DNA of 64,000 bases from CAXXHQ01 sp963665265 (lineage in GTDB: Bacteria; Planctomycetota; Planctomycetia; Pirellulales; Thermoguttaceae), in assembly GCA_963665265.2 (NCBI GenBank), contig OY762224.2, positions 2,728,001-2,792,000 on the forward strand, read 5' to 3'. Positions within the stretch are counted from its first letter, which is position 1. Each line of letters opens with the position of its first letter. Of this stretch, positions 30,772-40,250 are shown one piece after another. The notes beneath the pieces are model-generated. The model did no database searches. It saw nothing but the letters and a program-made list of their open reading frames with translations, and was not told where the DNA came from. The translations under genes were made by a program, and so were the position numbers.

Positions 30772-31566
30772 TTGTCAGACGATTCTCCTATTCCATTTTC
30801 AAGACGATATCTTTTCATGACGCTATTGGAATTTTTAATCATTGTGATCATATTCGGCTTGCCGATTGGTTGGATCGCGTCTGAATTTCAAAATCGACGC
30901 GTGCTGCGAGTTTTCCTCGGATTACTTACGATTGCCGCGATTTCCGTATGCGTCTGGATTCATTCGATGATCTCTTTCACGTTCAACTACAACGCTTGGT
31001 ATGGGGGAGCGACGGGCAGGCTAATCGACACGTCTCTTCAGCAGATTGAGGACGGGCATCTTGAACGCACGCTTAAGATTTGGCGAGGGCTTAATCGGCA
31101 ATATCATCCGACTTATGAAAATCGGGCTAGGTATGACGAGCTTACGGAGGAGGCGACGGCCCGTTTGCGAGGTGACGTTTTGATCGAAAAGGGATCGCCT
31201 TGGGACGCAGCGCCGTTCGACGCGAAAACTTGGCTGGGGCATTGGGAAGACGGCTTTGGCTATTGGATGGTAATTGATAGCAGTTATACGCCCAAGCGGC
31301 CGTTTGACATTGTTCAAGCAGGGCAGCCGCGCCCGGCGATAACTTCCATTTCAATTTCGCCGGACTTTCGCGTTTTGACTTTTACGGAAGGATCGAAATG
31401 GCGGCACACTCTCACGCTTAAGAACAAATACGAGGCGAGCTACGAGTGGTTTGACCTTCAAAAAGGCGTGGTTTGGCAGAATCAACCAATCTATAAGTTG
31501 ATCCGCGCGTCGGACGAACAAAAGAAAATGACTCAAGCCGATGCTGCGTCCTCGGGTGGCGAGTAG
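30772..31566 (+). CDS. membrane-anchored hypothetical protein, 264 aa
   Basis: Two N-terminal hydrophobic segments (LLEFLIIVIIFGLPIGWIA and VFLGLLTIAAISVCVWIH) and a soluble C-terminal domain with many aromatic residues (WLGHWEDGFGYWMVID, KWRHTLTLKNKYEASYEWF). Unrecognised. Start is uncertain: TTG 30772 gives the longest form; ATG 30817 (MTLLEFLI) is attractive because its ATGA overlaps the end of a 17-codon ORF that begins at ATG 30767. Transcribed from the promoter just upstream. Confidence 0.65.
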   Translation: MSDDSPIPFSRRYLFMTLLEFLIIVIIFGLPIGWIASEFQNRRVLRVFLGLLTIAAISVCVWIHSMISFTFNYNAWYGGATGRLIDTSLQQIEDGHLERTLKIWRGLNRQYHPTYENRARYDELTEEATARLRGDVLIEKGSPWDAAPFDAKTWLGHWEDGFGYWMVIDSSYTPKRPFDIVQAGQPRPAITSISISPDFRVLTFTEGSKWRHTLTLKNKYEASYEWFDLQKGVVWQNQPIYKLIRASDEQKKMTQADAASSGGE

Positions 31567-31633
31567 AGTCGCTCAAAGAAGAGAGCAAGTCCTGTTCCGA
31601 CGTTTCTCCACCATTTCCACTGTTAATATCTCC

Positions 31634-31673
31634 TTTTTCGCCCGTCTCGCAGGCCAGGGAAATCTGTTATAAT
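31634..31673 (+). promoter_or_regulatory. promoter, T5CGCCCGTCTCGCA-N16-TATAAT
   Basis: TTTTTCGCCCGTCTCGCA (31634-31651), 16 nt, TATAAT (31668-31673). Shares 17 of 18 bases in the upstream block with the element at 30722. Drives the M16 peptidase pair. Confidence 0.65.
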
Positions 31674-31717
31674 GTTGAACTGCGCCTTGGGCTCGACCCT
31701 CTATCGGAGGGGCGGGC

Positions 31718-33004
31718 GTGACAGGGCTTTTTCTCAAATCGTCCAAAACTGAGTTCACCGTGCCTGAAACCATACTTTCGCATCAGTATCCTAACGGTTT
31801 GACGCTGGTCGCCGAGCCGATGTCGAGCCTGCAATCGGCCGCGTTCACGTTTCTTTTGCCGGCGGGGAGCGTACACGACCCGCTCGACCGTTGCGGGCTT
31901 AGCAGCTTTACCTGCGAGATGGCCTTGCGTGGGGCCGGTCCGAGGGACAGTCGGCAGTTCATTGTCGATCTGGACAATCTTGGAGTCGAGCGGAGCGAGG
32001 CGGTGACGAACGCCCACACGTCGTACGGCGGGGCGACGTTGTCGGAGAATCTTCCGGCGGCCTTGTCGATTTTCGCCGATTTGCTGCAACGGCCGCACTT
32101 GCCCGAGGATCAACTTGAGGCGAGTCGGATTGGCATATTGCAGGAGATTCGCGCGGTGGAGGACGAACCGGCCCAAAAGGCGATGCAGGAGTTGCGGCGT
32201 CGGCACTACCCGCTTCCCTGGGGGCGACCCTCGCACGGCGAGCAAGAGGCGGTCGAAGCCGTCACGCATAAGGAGATTCAGAATTTCGTGCGTCGGCGTT
32301 ACTCGCCGAACGAGACGATTTTGGGGGTGGCCGGGCGAATTGATTGGGAGGAACTCAAGGATCAAGTCGGTCAATTATTTGGCGATTGGAAGCCGGTCGA
32401 GCGCGAGACGATCGTCGAGAAGTCGCCGACGGGACAATACTTGCATATTCCGTTCGATTCGAATCAGACGCAGATCGGCATTGCCTATTCGAGCGTGCCG
32501 TACAACCATCCGGACTATTTTCAAGCTTGGGGAGCGGTCGGCGCGTTGAGCGGCGGCATGAGCGCCCGGCTCTTTACCGAGGTTCGCGAGAAGCGCGGGC
32601 TGTGCTACAGCGTTTACGCTTCGTATCACACGTTGAAGCACCGGGGCGGAGTTTTCTGCTATGCCGGAACGGGCGCCGATCGCGCGCAAGAGACGCTCGA
32701 CGTCACGGTCGGCGAACTGGTTCGCATTGCCGAAGGAATTGAAGAGTTTGAGTTGGATCGATTGAAGGCGCGGATCAAAAGTTCGTTAATTATGCAGCAA
32801 GAGTCGAGCAGCTCGCGCAGCTCGTCGATCGCTTACGATTGGTATCACTTAGGCAAGGCGCGAACGCTGGATGAAGTCGGGGCGTTGGTCGACGGGCTGA
32901 CTGGCGCGAGCATAAACGCGTATTTGGCCGAACATCCTCCGTGCGATTTTACGATTGTCACTCTCGGACCGAGCGAATTGGAGGCGCCCTGTGGAATTTC
33001 TTAA
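31718..33004 (+). CDS. M16-family peptidase homologue, zinc site missing, 428 aa
   Basis: GTG start with GGAGGGG upstream. Two M16 half-domains are visible, but where the active family has HxxEH this protein has SSFTCEM, so the inverted zinc motif is lost. The C-terminal half keeps the Arg/Tyr pair and glycine-rich region (RLFTEVREKRGLCYSVYAS), which positions substrate. In mitochondrial processing peptidase and bacterial pairs such an inactive subunit forms a heterodimer with the active one; the next gene, overlapping by 14 nt, is the active partner. Confidence 0.88.
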   Translation: MTGLFLKSSKTEFTVPETILSHQYPNGLTLVAEPMSSLQSAAFTFLLPAGSVHDPLDRCGLSSFTCEMALRGAGPRDSRQFIVDLDNLGVERSEAVTNAHTSYGGATLSENLPAALSIFADLLQRPHLPEDQLEASRIGILQEIRAVEDEPAQKAMQELRRRHYPLPWGRPSHGEQEAVEAVTHKEIQNFVRRRYSPNETILGVAGRIDWEELKDQVGQLFGDWKPVERETIVEKSPTGQYLHIPFDSNQTQIGIAYSSVPYNHPDYFQAWGAVGALSGGMSARLFTEVREKRGLCYSVYASYHTLKHRGGVFCYAGTGADRAQETLDVTVGELVRIAEGIEEFELDRLKARIKSSLIMQQESSSSRSSSIAYDWYHLGKARTLDEVGALVDGLTGASINAYLAEHPPCDFTIVTLGPSELEAPCGIS

Positions 33005-34229
33005 GCACACGCTGAAGAACGGATTGGATATCGTCGTCGAACGAAACGACGAGGCGCATTCGGCGGCCGTCGGGTTTTTCGTGAACGCGGGATCGCGCGA
33101 CGAAAACGACGCCGTATCCGGAGTGAGCCACTTTTTGGAGCACATGACTTTCAAAGGGACTCCGACGCGATCGGCGGAGGACGTGAATCGCGAATTCGAC
33201 GAGATGGGCGCCCATTACAACGCGTTCACGAACGAGGAGAACACGGTTTATTACGCGGCCGTTTTGCCGGAGCGTCAGACCGCGGCCGTCGAATTGCTGG
33301 CCGACATATTGCGACCGTCTTTGCGGGAAGATGATTTCAATATGGAAAAGCAGGTGATTCTCGAAGAAATCAAGATGTACGAGGATCAGCCGCCGTTCGG
33401 AGCCGACGAGAAGGTTCGCGAGGCTTTCTTCGGCAATCATCCGCTCGGACGCAGCGTGTTGGGAACGCACGAGAGCATTCAGGCGTTGGAAGTCGGACGA
33501 ATGCGCGAATATTTCGCGCGTCGTTACGCGCCGAACAACATCATATTGGCGGCCTCGGGCAAAATCGATTTCGACGAGCTGATTCGCGTCGTCGAGTCGC
33601 GTTGCGGGGCTTGGACGCCTTCGGAAACGCCGCGCGAGGTCGGGCCGGCCAAGTCGCACGATGGTTTTTTGACGTTGACTCGCGATTCGGCCAGCCAGCA
33701 GTACGCGATGCTTCTTTCGCCGGGGCCGAGCGCGGACGCGGCGGATCGCTACGCGGCGAAGCTGCTTTCGGTCATCGTCGGCGACGATTCGGGGAGCCGA
33801 TTCTTTTGGGAAATGCTTGATCCCGGTTTGGCCGAGCAGGCGTCGTTAAGTCATTGCGAATTTCACGGCGCGGGATTGATGATGACTTACATGAGCTGCG
33901 ATCCGCAATTTGCCGAGAAGAATTTGCAGATCATTCAAAACATTTTCAAGAAGGTTCAGGCCGAGGGGGTGACGGCCGAGGAAGTCGAGCAGGCGAAGAG
34001 CAAGATTCGCTCGCGCGTGGTTCTTTCGGGCGAGCGGCCGAGGAGTCGGCTTTTCTCGATCGGCGGCGATTGGGTTTATCGGCAAGAATACCGATCTTTG
34101 AAAGACGATTTGGACGAGATCGCCCTTTTGGGCGTCGGAGAAGTGAACACGGTCGTCGCCAAATACCCGTTGGCGCAAGGAATGACGATGACCGTCGGGC
34201 CGATGAAAAAAGTGAAGAAGCCGAAGTAG
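32991..34229 (+). CDS. M16-family zinc peptidase, active subunit, 412 aa
   Basis: GTG 32991 is chosen for its ribosome-binding site (GGAGG, 6 nt upstream). HFLEHM near residue 46 is the inverted zinc motif, with the distal Glu in EEIKMYED. FTNEENTVYYA is also conserved. The C-terminal half is the non-catalytic clamp. Expected to cleave peptides inside a closed chamber together with the upstream subunit. No signal peptide on either, so cytosolic unless exported another way. Convergent with the GH115 gene. Confidence 0.92.
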   Translation: MEFLKHTLKNGLDIVVERNDEAHSAAVGFFVNAGSRDENDAVSGVSHFLEHMTFKGTPTRSAEDVNREFDEMGAHYNAFTNEENTVYYAAVLPERQTAAVELLADILRPSLREDDFNMEKQVILEEIKMYEDQPPFGADEKVREAFFGNHPLGRSVLGTHESIQALEVGRMREYFARRYAPNNIILAASGKIDFDELIRVVESRCGAWTPSETPREVGPAKSHDGFLTLTRDSASQQYAMLLSPGPSADAADRYAAKLLSVIVGDDSGSRFFWEMLDPGLAEQASLSHCEFHGAGLMMTYMSCDPQFAEKNLQIIQNIFKKVQAEGVTAEEVEQAKSKIRSRVVLSGERPRSRLFSIGGDWVYRQEYRSLKDDLDEIALLGVGEVNTVVAKYPLAQGMTMTVGPMKKVKKPK

Positions 34230-34295
34230 GGGTAAATCGCAGGACGACGAGCGGATCGTCGGGGAGGACGTTCACGACAGCGCGACGGATTTCGG

Positions 34296-36764
34296 CTATT
34301 TGGCTGGCGGGCCGAGTTGCGAGGGCTTCGTATGTCCGAAATCGACGACGATTTTGTCGAAGACCAGCCCGGGATCGAGCGGTCGAATGGTGATCGTGTG
34401 TCGTCCGGCTTTGGCGAGGGAGTGATTCGTCGAACCGATGGCCGCCCCGCGTATGACGTTCGCGCTCCAGGCGGCGTCGAACTCTTTCGTGGCGATGCTG
34501 ACTTCTTTCGACGCTTCTTCGTCGATCGCCGCTGAATAACGCATGCCGTGGGCGGAGTTGAGCGGGAGCGTCGGAATGCAATACACGAGGATTTTTACTT
34601 CGCCCGTTTGTGGAGAAGAAAATTCATACTGCAAGGCGGCTTTACCGTCGACGGGCGCGGTCGTCGGCAGCAGCGCGACGCAATCGCCGGAGCGGCCCAG
34701 CCCTGGGATGACTTTCCAAGTCGATTCGCGTCCGGCGATCATGCGCGAAGGTTTTTCCGCTTCAAAGGCGATGCCGTCGGCGTCGGGCGTCTCTTTTTCG
34801 GATGAAGGGGAATTTGTTGACGCGGTTTGCGGTTTTGAATCGGGCTTGCGAAGGGCAGGTCGATTTCTTGGATTCGATGAAAGGACGTTGCGCCATTTGC
34901 CGCCGGCGATCTTTTCGTTGAAAAACTTGGTTTCGGCTTGAATTTGCTCGTAAGCGAGCATCGCCTTGTCGGCGTCGTGGGCCAAGTGCATTTGATTCGC
35001 TAAAGCGGCGCCGCGAACGGGATAGACCGTTAGTTGATAAAAGGCGTCCCGTCGTTCCGGCGGCAGCTGGGCGTAGATCGCATCGGTTCGGCTCACCAAT
35101 TTAGCGAAGCGGTCGAGGCGCCGCTCGATCTCGCCATAGTTCTCGCTGAACTGGGTTAAATGCAAGTGTTCAGGTCGGGCGCAGAAGTTGAGTCGGTAGA
35201 ATTCGTCCATGATTTCGGCGATTTCAGAGGCGTTTTCCGACCCAAAATTTTGGGCCGCCCATTGCTTTAAAAACGTCATTTGCGAGTTTTCATCCCAAGC
35301 GTCGACGTTCCAAGCAAGGCGAAGAAAGAACTCCATACCGGGTTCGCTCATCTTAATGTCGCCGACGTTGACGACCCAAACGGCGCGAGCGTCGTTTTCG
35401 TAGGCTTTGTGCATCTCTTCCCAAATCAACGCGGGCGGAGTCGTGTCGAGCCAAAGATAATCCTCGGGCTTACCCCAGTAGGACAGATGATAGTAAACTC
35501 CCGATCCTCCGCGGCGCTTTCGCTCCTCGTCGGAAGATAGTCGGCGAATATAACCGTGGTTGTCGTCGACCCACACTAGAGTGACGTCGTCGGGGACTTT
35601 GAGGCCATTTTGGTAAAGCGGCAAGACTTCCTTATAGGGAACGAAGATTTGAAAGACTGATTCAACGTTCGGGTTTACGTAACGCGCGATGAGGTCTCGC
35701 TGATCGGCGAAGACTCGCTCGATGAGCTTTACGCGATCGGCGGTCGTCTTTCCGCCCTGCATGGGGCGATCGTGAATGCCGCGAATGCCGATCGTGTACG
35801 AACTTTCGTATTTGCCGGTTTCTTGAATTCGTTTTTCCCAGACCGCTTTCACCTCGTCGGCATGAGTTTCGTAATTCCAATGGTCTTTCGGCAAGGTCCA
35901 TTCGGTCGCGTTGTTAAAAAGCATCGGTTCGGCGTGCGAGCTGCCAACGACGATAGCGTAGTCGTCGGCGACGCGTTTGTTTTCGGGGATGGAGTTGAAC
36001 GCGCGGGTGCATTCGTGCATCGCGGGCCAGATATAATTCGCTTTTAGCCGGAGCAGCAGCTCGAAAACTTTCGCGTAGGTTTTCGGACCGAGGGAGCCGA
36101 CCTCCGGTTCAAACGTTTTGGCGGCCCAAGGTTGGATGCCCCAGTCCTCGTCGTTAATGAAAATGCCGCGGTATTTTACCGAGGGAGTTCCTTGGATGAA
36201 CGAAACGGCGGGAATAACGAGGTTTTTGCGCGGAAGAGGGGCGACGTCGGCCCACCAGACCCACGGCGAAACGCCGATCGCTTCGGAGAGGTCCATAAGG
36301 CCATAGGCCGTGCCGCGACGATCGCTTCCGACGACGACGAGCGCAATTGTTACTCCGGGAAACGGATCGGTCACCGTAGTAATTGCGTACGATTCCCATT
36401 TCCCTTCGACGCTTTTGACGTCGAGTTTGCCTCGCTTGATCAGATCGGCGATGAGCGCGTTTTTTCCTAACGTTCCGGCGATGACGACGAAGCCGACCGG
36501 CGCGAGTTGGGGAACGTCGCTGACGTTCGGCTTAACGCCGGTTACCTGCTCAATATCGTGGGCGAGCAAGCCGGCTGCGATGCGTACGACAGTCGCATCA
36601 TCTTTGTCGGTTAGAATTTCGGCGGCCTTTCCGGCGACCACGAGTGGAAAATCGGTTGGTCCGGAGACGGCGTCTTTTACCGACAACGCGTCGGCACGGA
36701 CGTTGGTGGCGAATGACAACAGGATTAGGCCGGCGATTGCGGAGAGGATTTTCATGGCGGACAT
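34296..36764 (-). CDS. GH115 alpha-glucuronidase-like protein, 822 aa
   Basis: Signal peptide at residues 1-25 (KILSAIAGLILLSFATNVRA). The main domain follows GH115: an N-terminal part with GSDRRGTAYGLMDLSEAIGVSPWVWWADV, then RGIFINDEDWG, LRLKANYIWPAMHECTRAFNSIPENK and IGIRGIHDRPM. GH115 enzymes remove 4-O-methylglucuronic acid from xylan. The C-terminal part (after about residue 640) is a beta domain of the type found in this family. Last gene of an operon with a VOC protein and a DUF2264 protein, consistent with plant or algal polysaccharide use. Confidence 0.88.
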   Translation of the reverse strand: MSAMKILSAIAGLILLSFATNVRADALSVKDAVSGPTDFPLVVAGKAAEILTDKDDATVVRIAAGLLAHDIEQVTGVKPNVSDVPQLAPVGFVVIAGTLGKNALIADLIKRGKLDVKSVEGKWESYAITTVTDPFPGVTIALVVVGSDRRGTAYGLMDLSEAIGVSPWVWWADVAPLPRKNLVIPAVSFIQGTPSVKYRGIFINDEDWGIQPWAAKTFEPEVGSLGPKTYAKVFELLLRLKANYIWPAMHECTRAFNSIPENKRVADDYAIVVGSSHAEPMLFNNATEWTLPKDHWNYETHADEVKAVWEKRIQETGKYESSYTIGIRGIHDRPMQGGKTTADRVKLIERVFADQRDLIARYVNPNVESVFQIFVPYKEVLPLYQNGLKVPDDVTLVWVDDNHGYIRRLSSDEERKRRGGSGVYYHLSYWGKPEDYLWLDTTPPALIWEEMHKAYENDARAVWVVNVGDIKMSEPGMEFFLRLAWNVDAWDENSQMTFLKQWAAQNFGSENASEIAEIMDEFYRLNFCARPEHLHLTQFSENYGEIERRLDRFAKLVSRTDAIYAQLPPERRDAFYQLTVYPVRGAALANQMHLAHDADKAMLAYEQIQAETKFFNEKIAGGKWRNVLSSNPRNRPALRKPDSKPQTASTNSPSSEKETPDADGIAFEAEKPSRMIAGRESTWKVIPGLGRSGDCVALLPTTAPVDGKAALQYEFSSPQTGEVKILVYCIPTLPLNSAHGMRYSAAIDEEASKEVSIATKEFDAAWSANVIRGAAIGSTNHSLAKAGRHTITIRPLDPGLVFDKIVVDFGHTKPSQLGPPAK

Positions 36765-36808
36765 GCGAGGTCTGATGTTTGAAAAGGCGCTTTTACGTAA
36801 AGAAGCGG

Positions 36809-37198
36809 TTAGCCGGGCGGCAAAAGCGGTTGAGCGCGTTTGCAGAGTTGGAGCGGCAATCCCCAGGGATCACGCATCATAATGAGAAGCGTGCCTTCGG
36901 CCGGGCGCACTTCCTCGACGATCGAGGCGCCCGCCTCGACGAGACGCGCGGCGTCCTCGGCCGGATTTGAACTGGCCAGCGCCAGGTGAAATTGCAGCGG
37001 ATTCATTTTGAAGTAATCCGGAATCTGATCGGGCGGATTGCAGTAAATCTCTAGCGCCGTCGAATCCGAATCGGCGAGGAAATGGGTTTGTACGGGTTGC
37101 GGGATATGACGAATGACGCGCAGTCCGCAATGTTTGCAATACCACTGGGCGACAGCGACAGGATCGGCGACGTTAAACGCGACGTGTTCAATTTTCAT
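36809..37198 (-). CDS. VOC-family (glyoxalase-like) protein, 129 aa
   Basis: Single VOC repeat pair: KIEHVAFNVADPVAVAQWYCKHCGL at the start, ALEIYCNP with the metal Glu, LQFHLALAS with the middle His, and a final RDPWGLPLQL. The set H-E-H-(E) for metal binding is only partly present, so either a dioxygenase/isomerase or a binding protein is possible. It lies 6 nt after the DUF2264 gene and 44 nt before the GH115 gene. Confidence 0.82.
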   Translation of the reverse strand: MKIEHVAFNVADPVAVAQWYCKHCGLRVIRHIPQPVQTHFLADSDSTALEIYCNPPDQIPDYFKMNPLQFHLALASSNPAEDAARLVEAGASIVEEVRPAEGTLLIMMRDPWGLPLQLCKRAQPLLPPG

Positions 37199-37204
37199 GG
37201 TTAC

Positions 37205-39280
37205 TCAACAGGATTTGAAGCCGTCAATATCTTTGAAATCAACAATCTGTTTGGAGCCGTCGACGAGCGTGAGTTCCGCGCCGATGACCGAGCCGGAAGG
37301 CATGACGTCCATTAGTCTGACGTTTTTTATAGGCGACAATTCTTCTTCCGTCCATGCCTTGTCGTCGGTTTTGTGCAACATGACGGAGATCATTAGTTCC
37401 ATTTTCGGATTCTTGGCGGCGCGTTTGCGATAGGCGCCGATGACCGTGCTTTCTTCGGATTCGGAGTTTAAGCCGGAATGCACTTGCGCTTTTATGGAGT
37501 CCCAGCCTCGATAGGCGATGAACGCCGTTTGTCGACCGGGGATGGAGGCGACGAGCCCCATTCTTTGCGAATCTTCGAACGTGCGCACCTCGGCTTTCTT
37601 TCCGTCGATGTGCGGCAGCCCGAAATGCCCAAGGGTGAGTTCGTGCTCGAAGGCAAGCCGACAACGGTCGACGCGGATGACGCCGCCCGGGACGGTGATT
37701 TCGGCGAGGTCGATGATGTAGCCGACGCCGTTGTTCGGCGGTTTACGCATGAGCAGTTGTCGGTACAGCACGCCGTCGCGGATACCGTTAAAAAGGACGC
37801 TTTGCGACGGCGTATAACCGGCGTCTCGCGAGGCGGCGTTATCGACGGCTCGGCCGGTCAAATAAAAGTTGGTGTCGACGCCGCTCAAATCACGAGGGTC
37901 TAGACTACGGAATGAATATTCCTGCGACGTGCCTCCTTGCGGATTGCGGTTTTCCCAAGGGAAATGGGTGTTGAAGACCAGTTTTGAATAGTTGCAATCG
38001 TCGTCGTACACCTTGCCCGAGATGATTTCGGACGTGCCGCTGATGCCGTGATTGACGAGCGCAAGACCGGGTTTTTCGAGCACGGTGCGTTTTGACTGAG
38101 CGCCGAGTTGCGTCCAGAGGCCTTCGTTTTCCTTGGCGGTCCAGAACGGCGAATCTTCCGGAAGCGCCAGCGCGATGAACGGAAGAAACATAATAAACGG
38201 ACTGGCCGGGCAACTGTAATTCTGGATCGCGAATTCGCGATGGCTGTAGAATCCTAGCGCCGGGACGTCGTTTACGAAGAAGTCTTCCCGCGTGGTGAAT
38301 TGCAATAAGGAGCCGGAGCAAAGGCGTCTTGCCCAACCTGGATCCAACGGTTTGGATTTAAGCATGAACGAGGCCGGAAATCCGCCGGAGATCCAGAGGC
38401 GGTAGCAGATGCTTCGCGCCCACATATTGATGTAGCCGTCGCGACCGAAGAAGTTCGGATAGGTCTTGAGCAACTCGTCGAAGCTTTTTTCGAGGACGGC
38501 GGCGATTTCCGGATAATATTCGTCGCCGAAGGCGCGGTTCCAAATCGTGCCGTAAACCAAGAACAGGCTGATGGTGTAATAATTGTAGCTTTGCTCGAGA
38601 TACCAGCCGTCGCCGGCATGATAGGAGGCGATCCAAAGCAGGTGGCTTTTCAGAAGATCGTCATCGATCGGGTAACCTTTGAGCTTCAGCCATGAAAGGG
38701 CGCAGATGTTGAACAATCGCCAGTTGTTCTGCGTGGTGCGATGATGCGCCCACTTGGAGATGGCGGCGGCGATTTCATCCTGCTGGTTCTTGTTCCAATG
38801 CGGCCAAAGAACGTCCGGCATTAGGAGCATCGTTTTCGTGAAGCCGCCGAATTCGCAAGTGAATTGATAGGTTGCGTCGGGAAGTTCGTCGGGCATCGGC
38901 AAGCTGTTCGGATTTCCCGGCGTGAGCGCGTTGTAAAAGTGACGCAGGTAATAATCGCGCAGTTTGAAGCCGTTGACGCTGATTTGCGGATCGACATGGA
39001 TCAGCGGGGCCGCGAGATTGAAGGTGCGTTCCAAGGCCTCGAACTCGTGGGAGCGAACGCGCCAGGGCGGATCGTTCGGCTGGGGATATGATTTGCTGCC
39101 GGGAATAGTCGGAAACACGACGGGGTCGTCAAACGACTTTACGTGTTTGAACGCTCGTTCCAGAACGTATTTGGCGCATTCGATATAATGCCGCCGCGAC
39201 ATTCCGGTAAAGGGGCTCAATTCGTAATCGGGATCCTTGACTTCAAAGGCATTCTTCAATCGAGGCCTGCCGCTTTCCAT
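37205..39280 (-). CDS. DUF2264-domain protein, 691 aa
   Basis: The N-terminal 350 residues fit DUF2264: SPFTGMSRRHYIECAKYVLERAF, FGGFTKTMLLMPDVLWPHWN, NNWRLFNICALSWLKLKG, YHAGDGWYLEQSYNYYTISLF. The family is predicted to be an (alpha/alpha)6 barrel and is often linked to rhamnogalacturonan or other acidic polysaccharides. The rest is beta-rich with no known name. No signal peptide is seen, so it acts inside the cell, perhaps on imported oligosaccharides. First gene of the GH115 operon. Confidence 0.8.
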   Translation of the reverse strand: MESGRPRLKNAFEVKDPDYELSPFTGMSRRHYIECAKYVLERAFKHVKSFDDPVVFPTIPGSKSYPQPNDPPWRVRSHEFEALERTFNLAAPLIHVDPQISVNGFKLRDYYLRHFYNALTPGNPNSLPMPDELPDATYQFTCEFGGFTKTMLLMPDVLWPHWNKNQQDEIAAAISKWAHHRTTQNNWRLFNICALSWLKLKGYPIDDDLLKSHLLWIASYHAGDGWYLEQSYNYYTISLFLVYGTIWNRAFGDEYYPEIAAVLEKSFDELLKTYPNFFGRDGYINMWARSICYRLWISGGFPASFMLKSKPLDPGWARRLCSGSLLQFTTREDFFVNDVPALGFYSHREFAIQNYSCPASPFIMFLPFIALALPEDSPFWTAKENEGLWTQLGAQSKRTVLEKPGLALVNHGISGTSEIISGKVYDDDCNYSKLVFNTHFPWENRNPQGGTSQEYSFRSLDPRDLSGVDTNFYLTGRAVDNAASRDAGYTPSQSVLFNGIRDGVLYRQLLMRKPPNNGVGYIIDLAEITVPGGVIRVDRCRLAFEHELTLGHFGLPHIDGKKAEVRTFEDSQRMGLVASIPGRQTAFIAYRGWDSIKAQVHSGLNSESEESTVIGAYRKRAAKNPKMELMISVMLHKTDDKAWTEEELSPIKNVRLMDVMPSGSVIGAELTLVDGSKQIVDFKDIDGFKSC

Positions 39281-39470
39281 GTTATCGCTTTGCTGTTAGT
39301 TTTTGGGGGATCGATATTGGCATTTTAACATCGTTTTCTTACTGAAGCATCAGCCACCGCCGGTCAAGTTGATAACAAACTTAGGCGAAGAGGTCAAGTA
39401 AATCGCTTTACGTTCGGGCGTATCACGCACCGACGATTATCGTCTCGCCGAGGTGGGGATTCACGGCGAT

Positions 39471-40250
39471 TTAATCGGCGTTCATTGAGCCCGTGTCGCA
39501 AGTAACGACGGAGGCGTTCCAGTTAATTTCCACGTCGGCCTCGAAAACGTCACGAATAATCTCCGGCGAGAGGGTTTCGTGCGGTTTTCCTTGCGCGACG
39601 ATTCGCCCGGCGCGCATGACGACCGCTTCGTCGATCGACAGCGGGGCCAAAATAAGGTCGTGACAGATGATAAGGACGGCTTTTCCTTCGGCGGCGGTTT
39701 CTTTGGCGATTCGATAGACGTCGAGTTGATGACGCAGGTCGAGATGCGCGTTCGGCTCGTCAAGGAGCAGCACGTCGCCCAATTGCGTGAGCGCCCGGGC
39801 GATGACGACTCGTTGTCGTTCGCCGCCGCTTAAACGGCCGAAGGGACGTTCGGCCAACGCCAAAACGCCGAGTCGCTCGAGATTCTTTTCAACCGATGCG
39901 ACATCTTTCGGCGATTCGTCGGTCCATCCGTCATTGTGGGAAAATCGGCCGAGCATGACCGTTTGTCGCACGGTGAAGGGGACGTCGGCGGGGGAATCTT
40001 GTTGGGCGACGGCGATGCGTGCGGCGATTTCTCGCCGCGACAATTTTCCGATCGATTGATTGTCGAGCGTGACTTCGCCTTGTCGGGGGCGGAGAGATCC
40101 GTTTAGGCAACGGAGGAGCGTGCTCTTGCCGCAGCCGTTGGGTCCGAACAGACCGGTGACGACGCCGGGGCGTAGGGCAAGCGAGACGTCGTGCAAGATC
40201 GTCGTGCCGCAGGGATAGGCGAACGTGATCGCGTCGGCGCGGAGGGTCAT
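39471..40250 (-). CDS. ABC importer ATPase (BtuD/FecE-type), 259 aa
   Basis: Walker A GPNGCGKST, Q loop, signature LSGGERQ, Walker B LLLDEPNAHLD, and switch His in ICHD are all present. The ATPase domain is of the iron/cobalamin subfamily. ATG 40250 overlaps the permease stop and has GGAG at 7 nt; two codons upstream is another ATG. This is the last gene of the second importer operon. Its sequence differs clearly from the first locus (16826), so the two importers are not a recent copy. Confidence 0.92.
   Translation of the reverse strand: MTLRADAITFAYPCGTTILHDVSLALRPGVVTGLFGPNGCGKSTLLRCLNGSLRPRQGEVTLDNQSIGKLSRREIAARIAVAQQDSPADVPFTVRQTVMLGRFSHNDGWTDESPKDVASVEKNLERLGVLALAERPFGRLSGGERQRVVIARALTQLGDVLLLDEPNAHLDLRHQLDVYRIAKETAAEGKAVLIICHDLILAPLSIDEAVVMRAGRIVAQGKPHETLSPEIIRDVFEADVEINWNASVVTCDTGSMNAD

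Noticed and set aside
31667..32374. 235-aa antisense ORF over the M16 gene
   Set aside because: Arg- and Pro-rich shadow of a GC-rich coding strand; the + strand has clear M16 homology.
32958..33659. 233-aa antisense ORF over the active M16 gene
   Set aside because: Shadow frame: the + strand encodes HFLEH and other conserved motifs, while the - strand translation has none.
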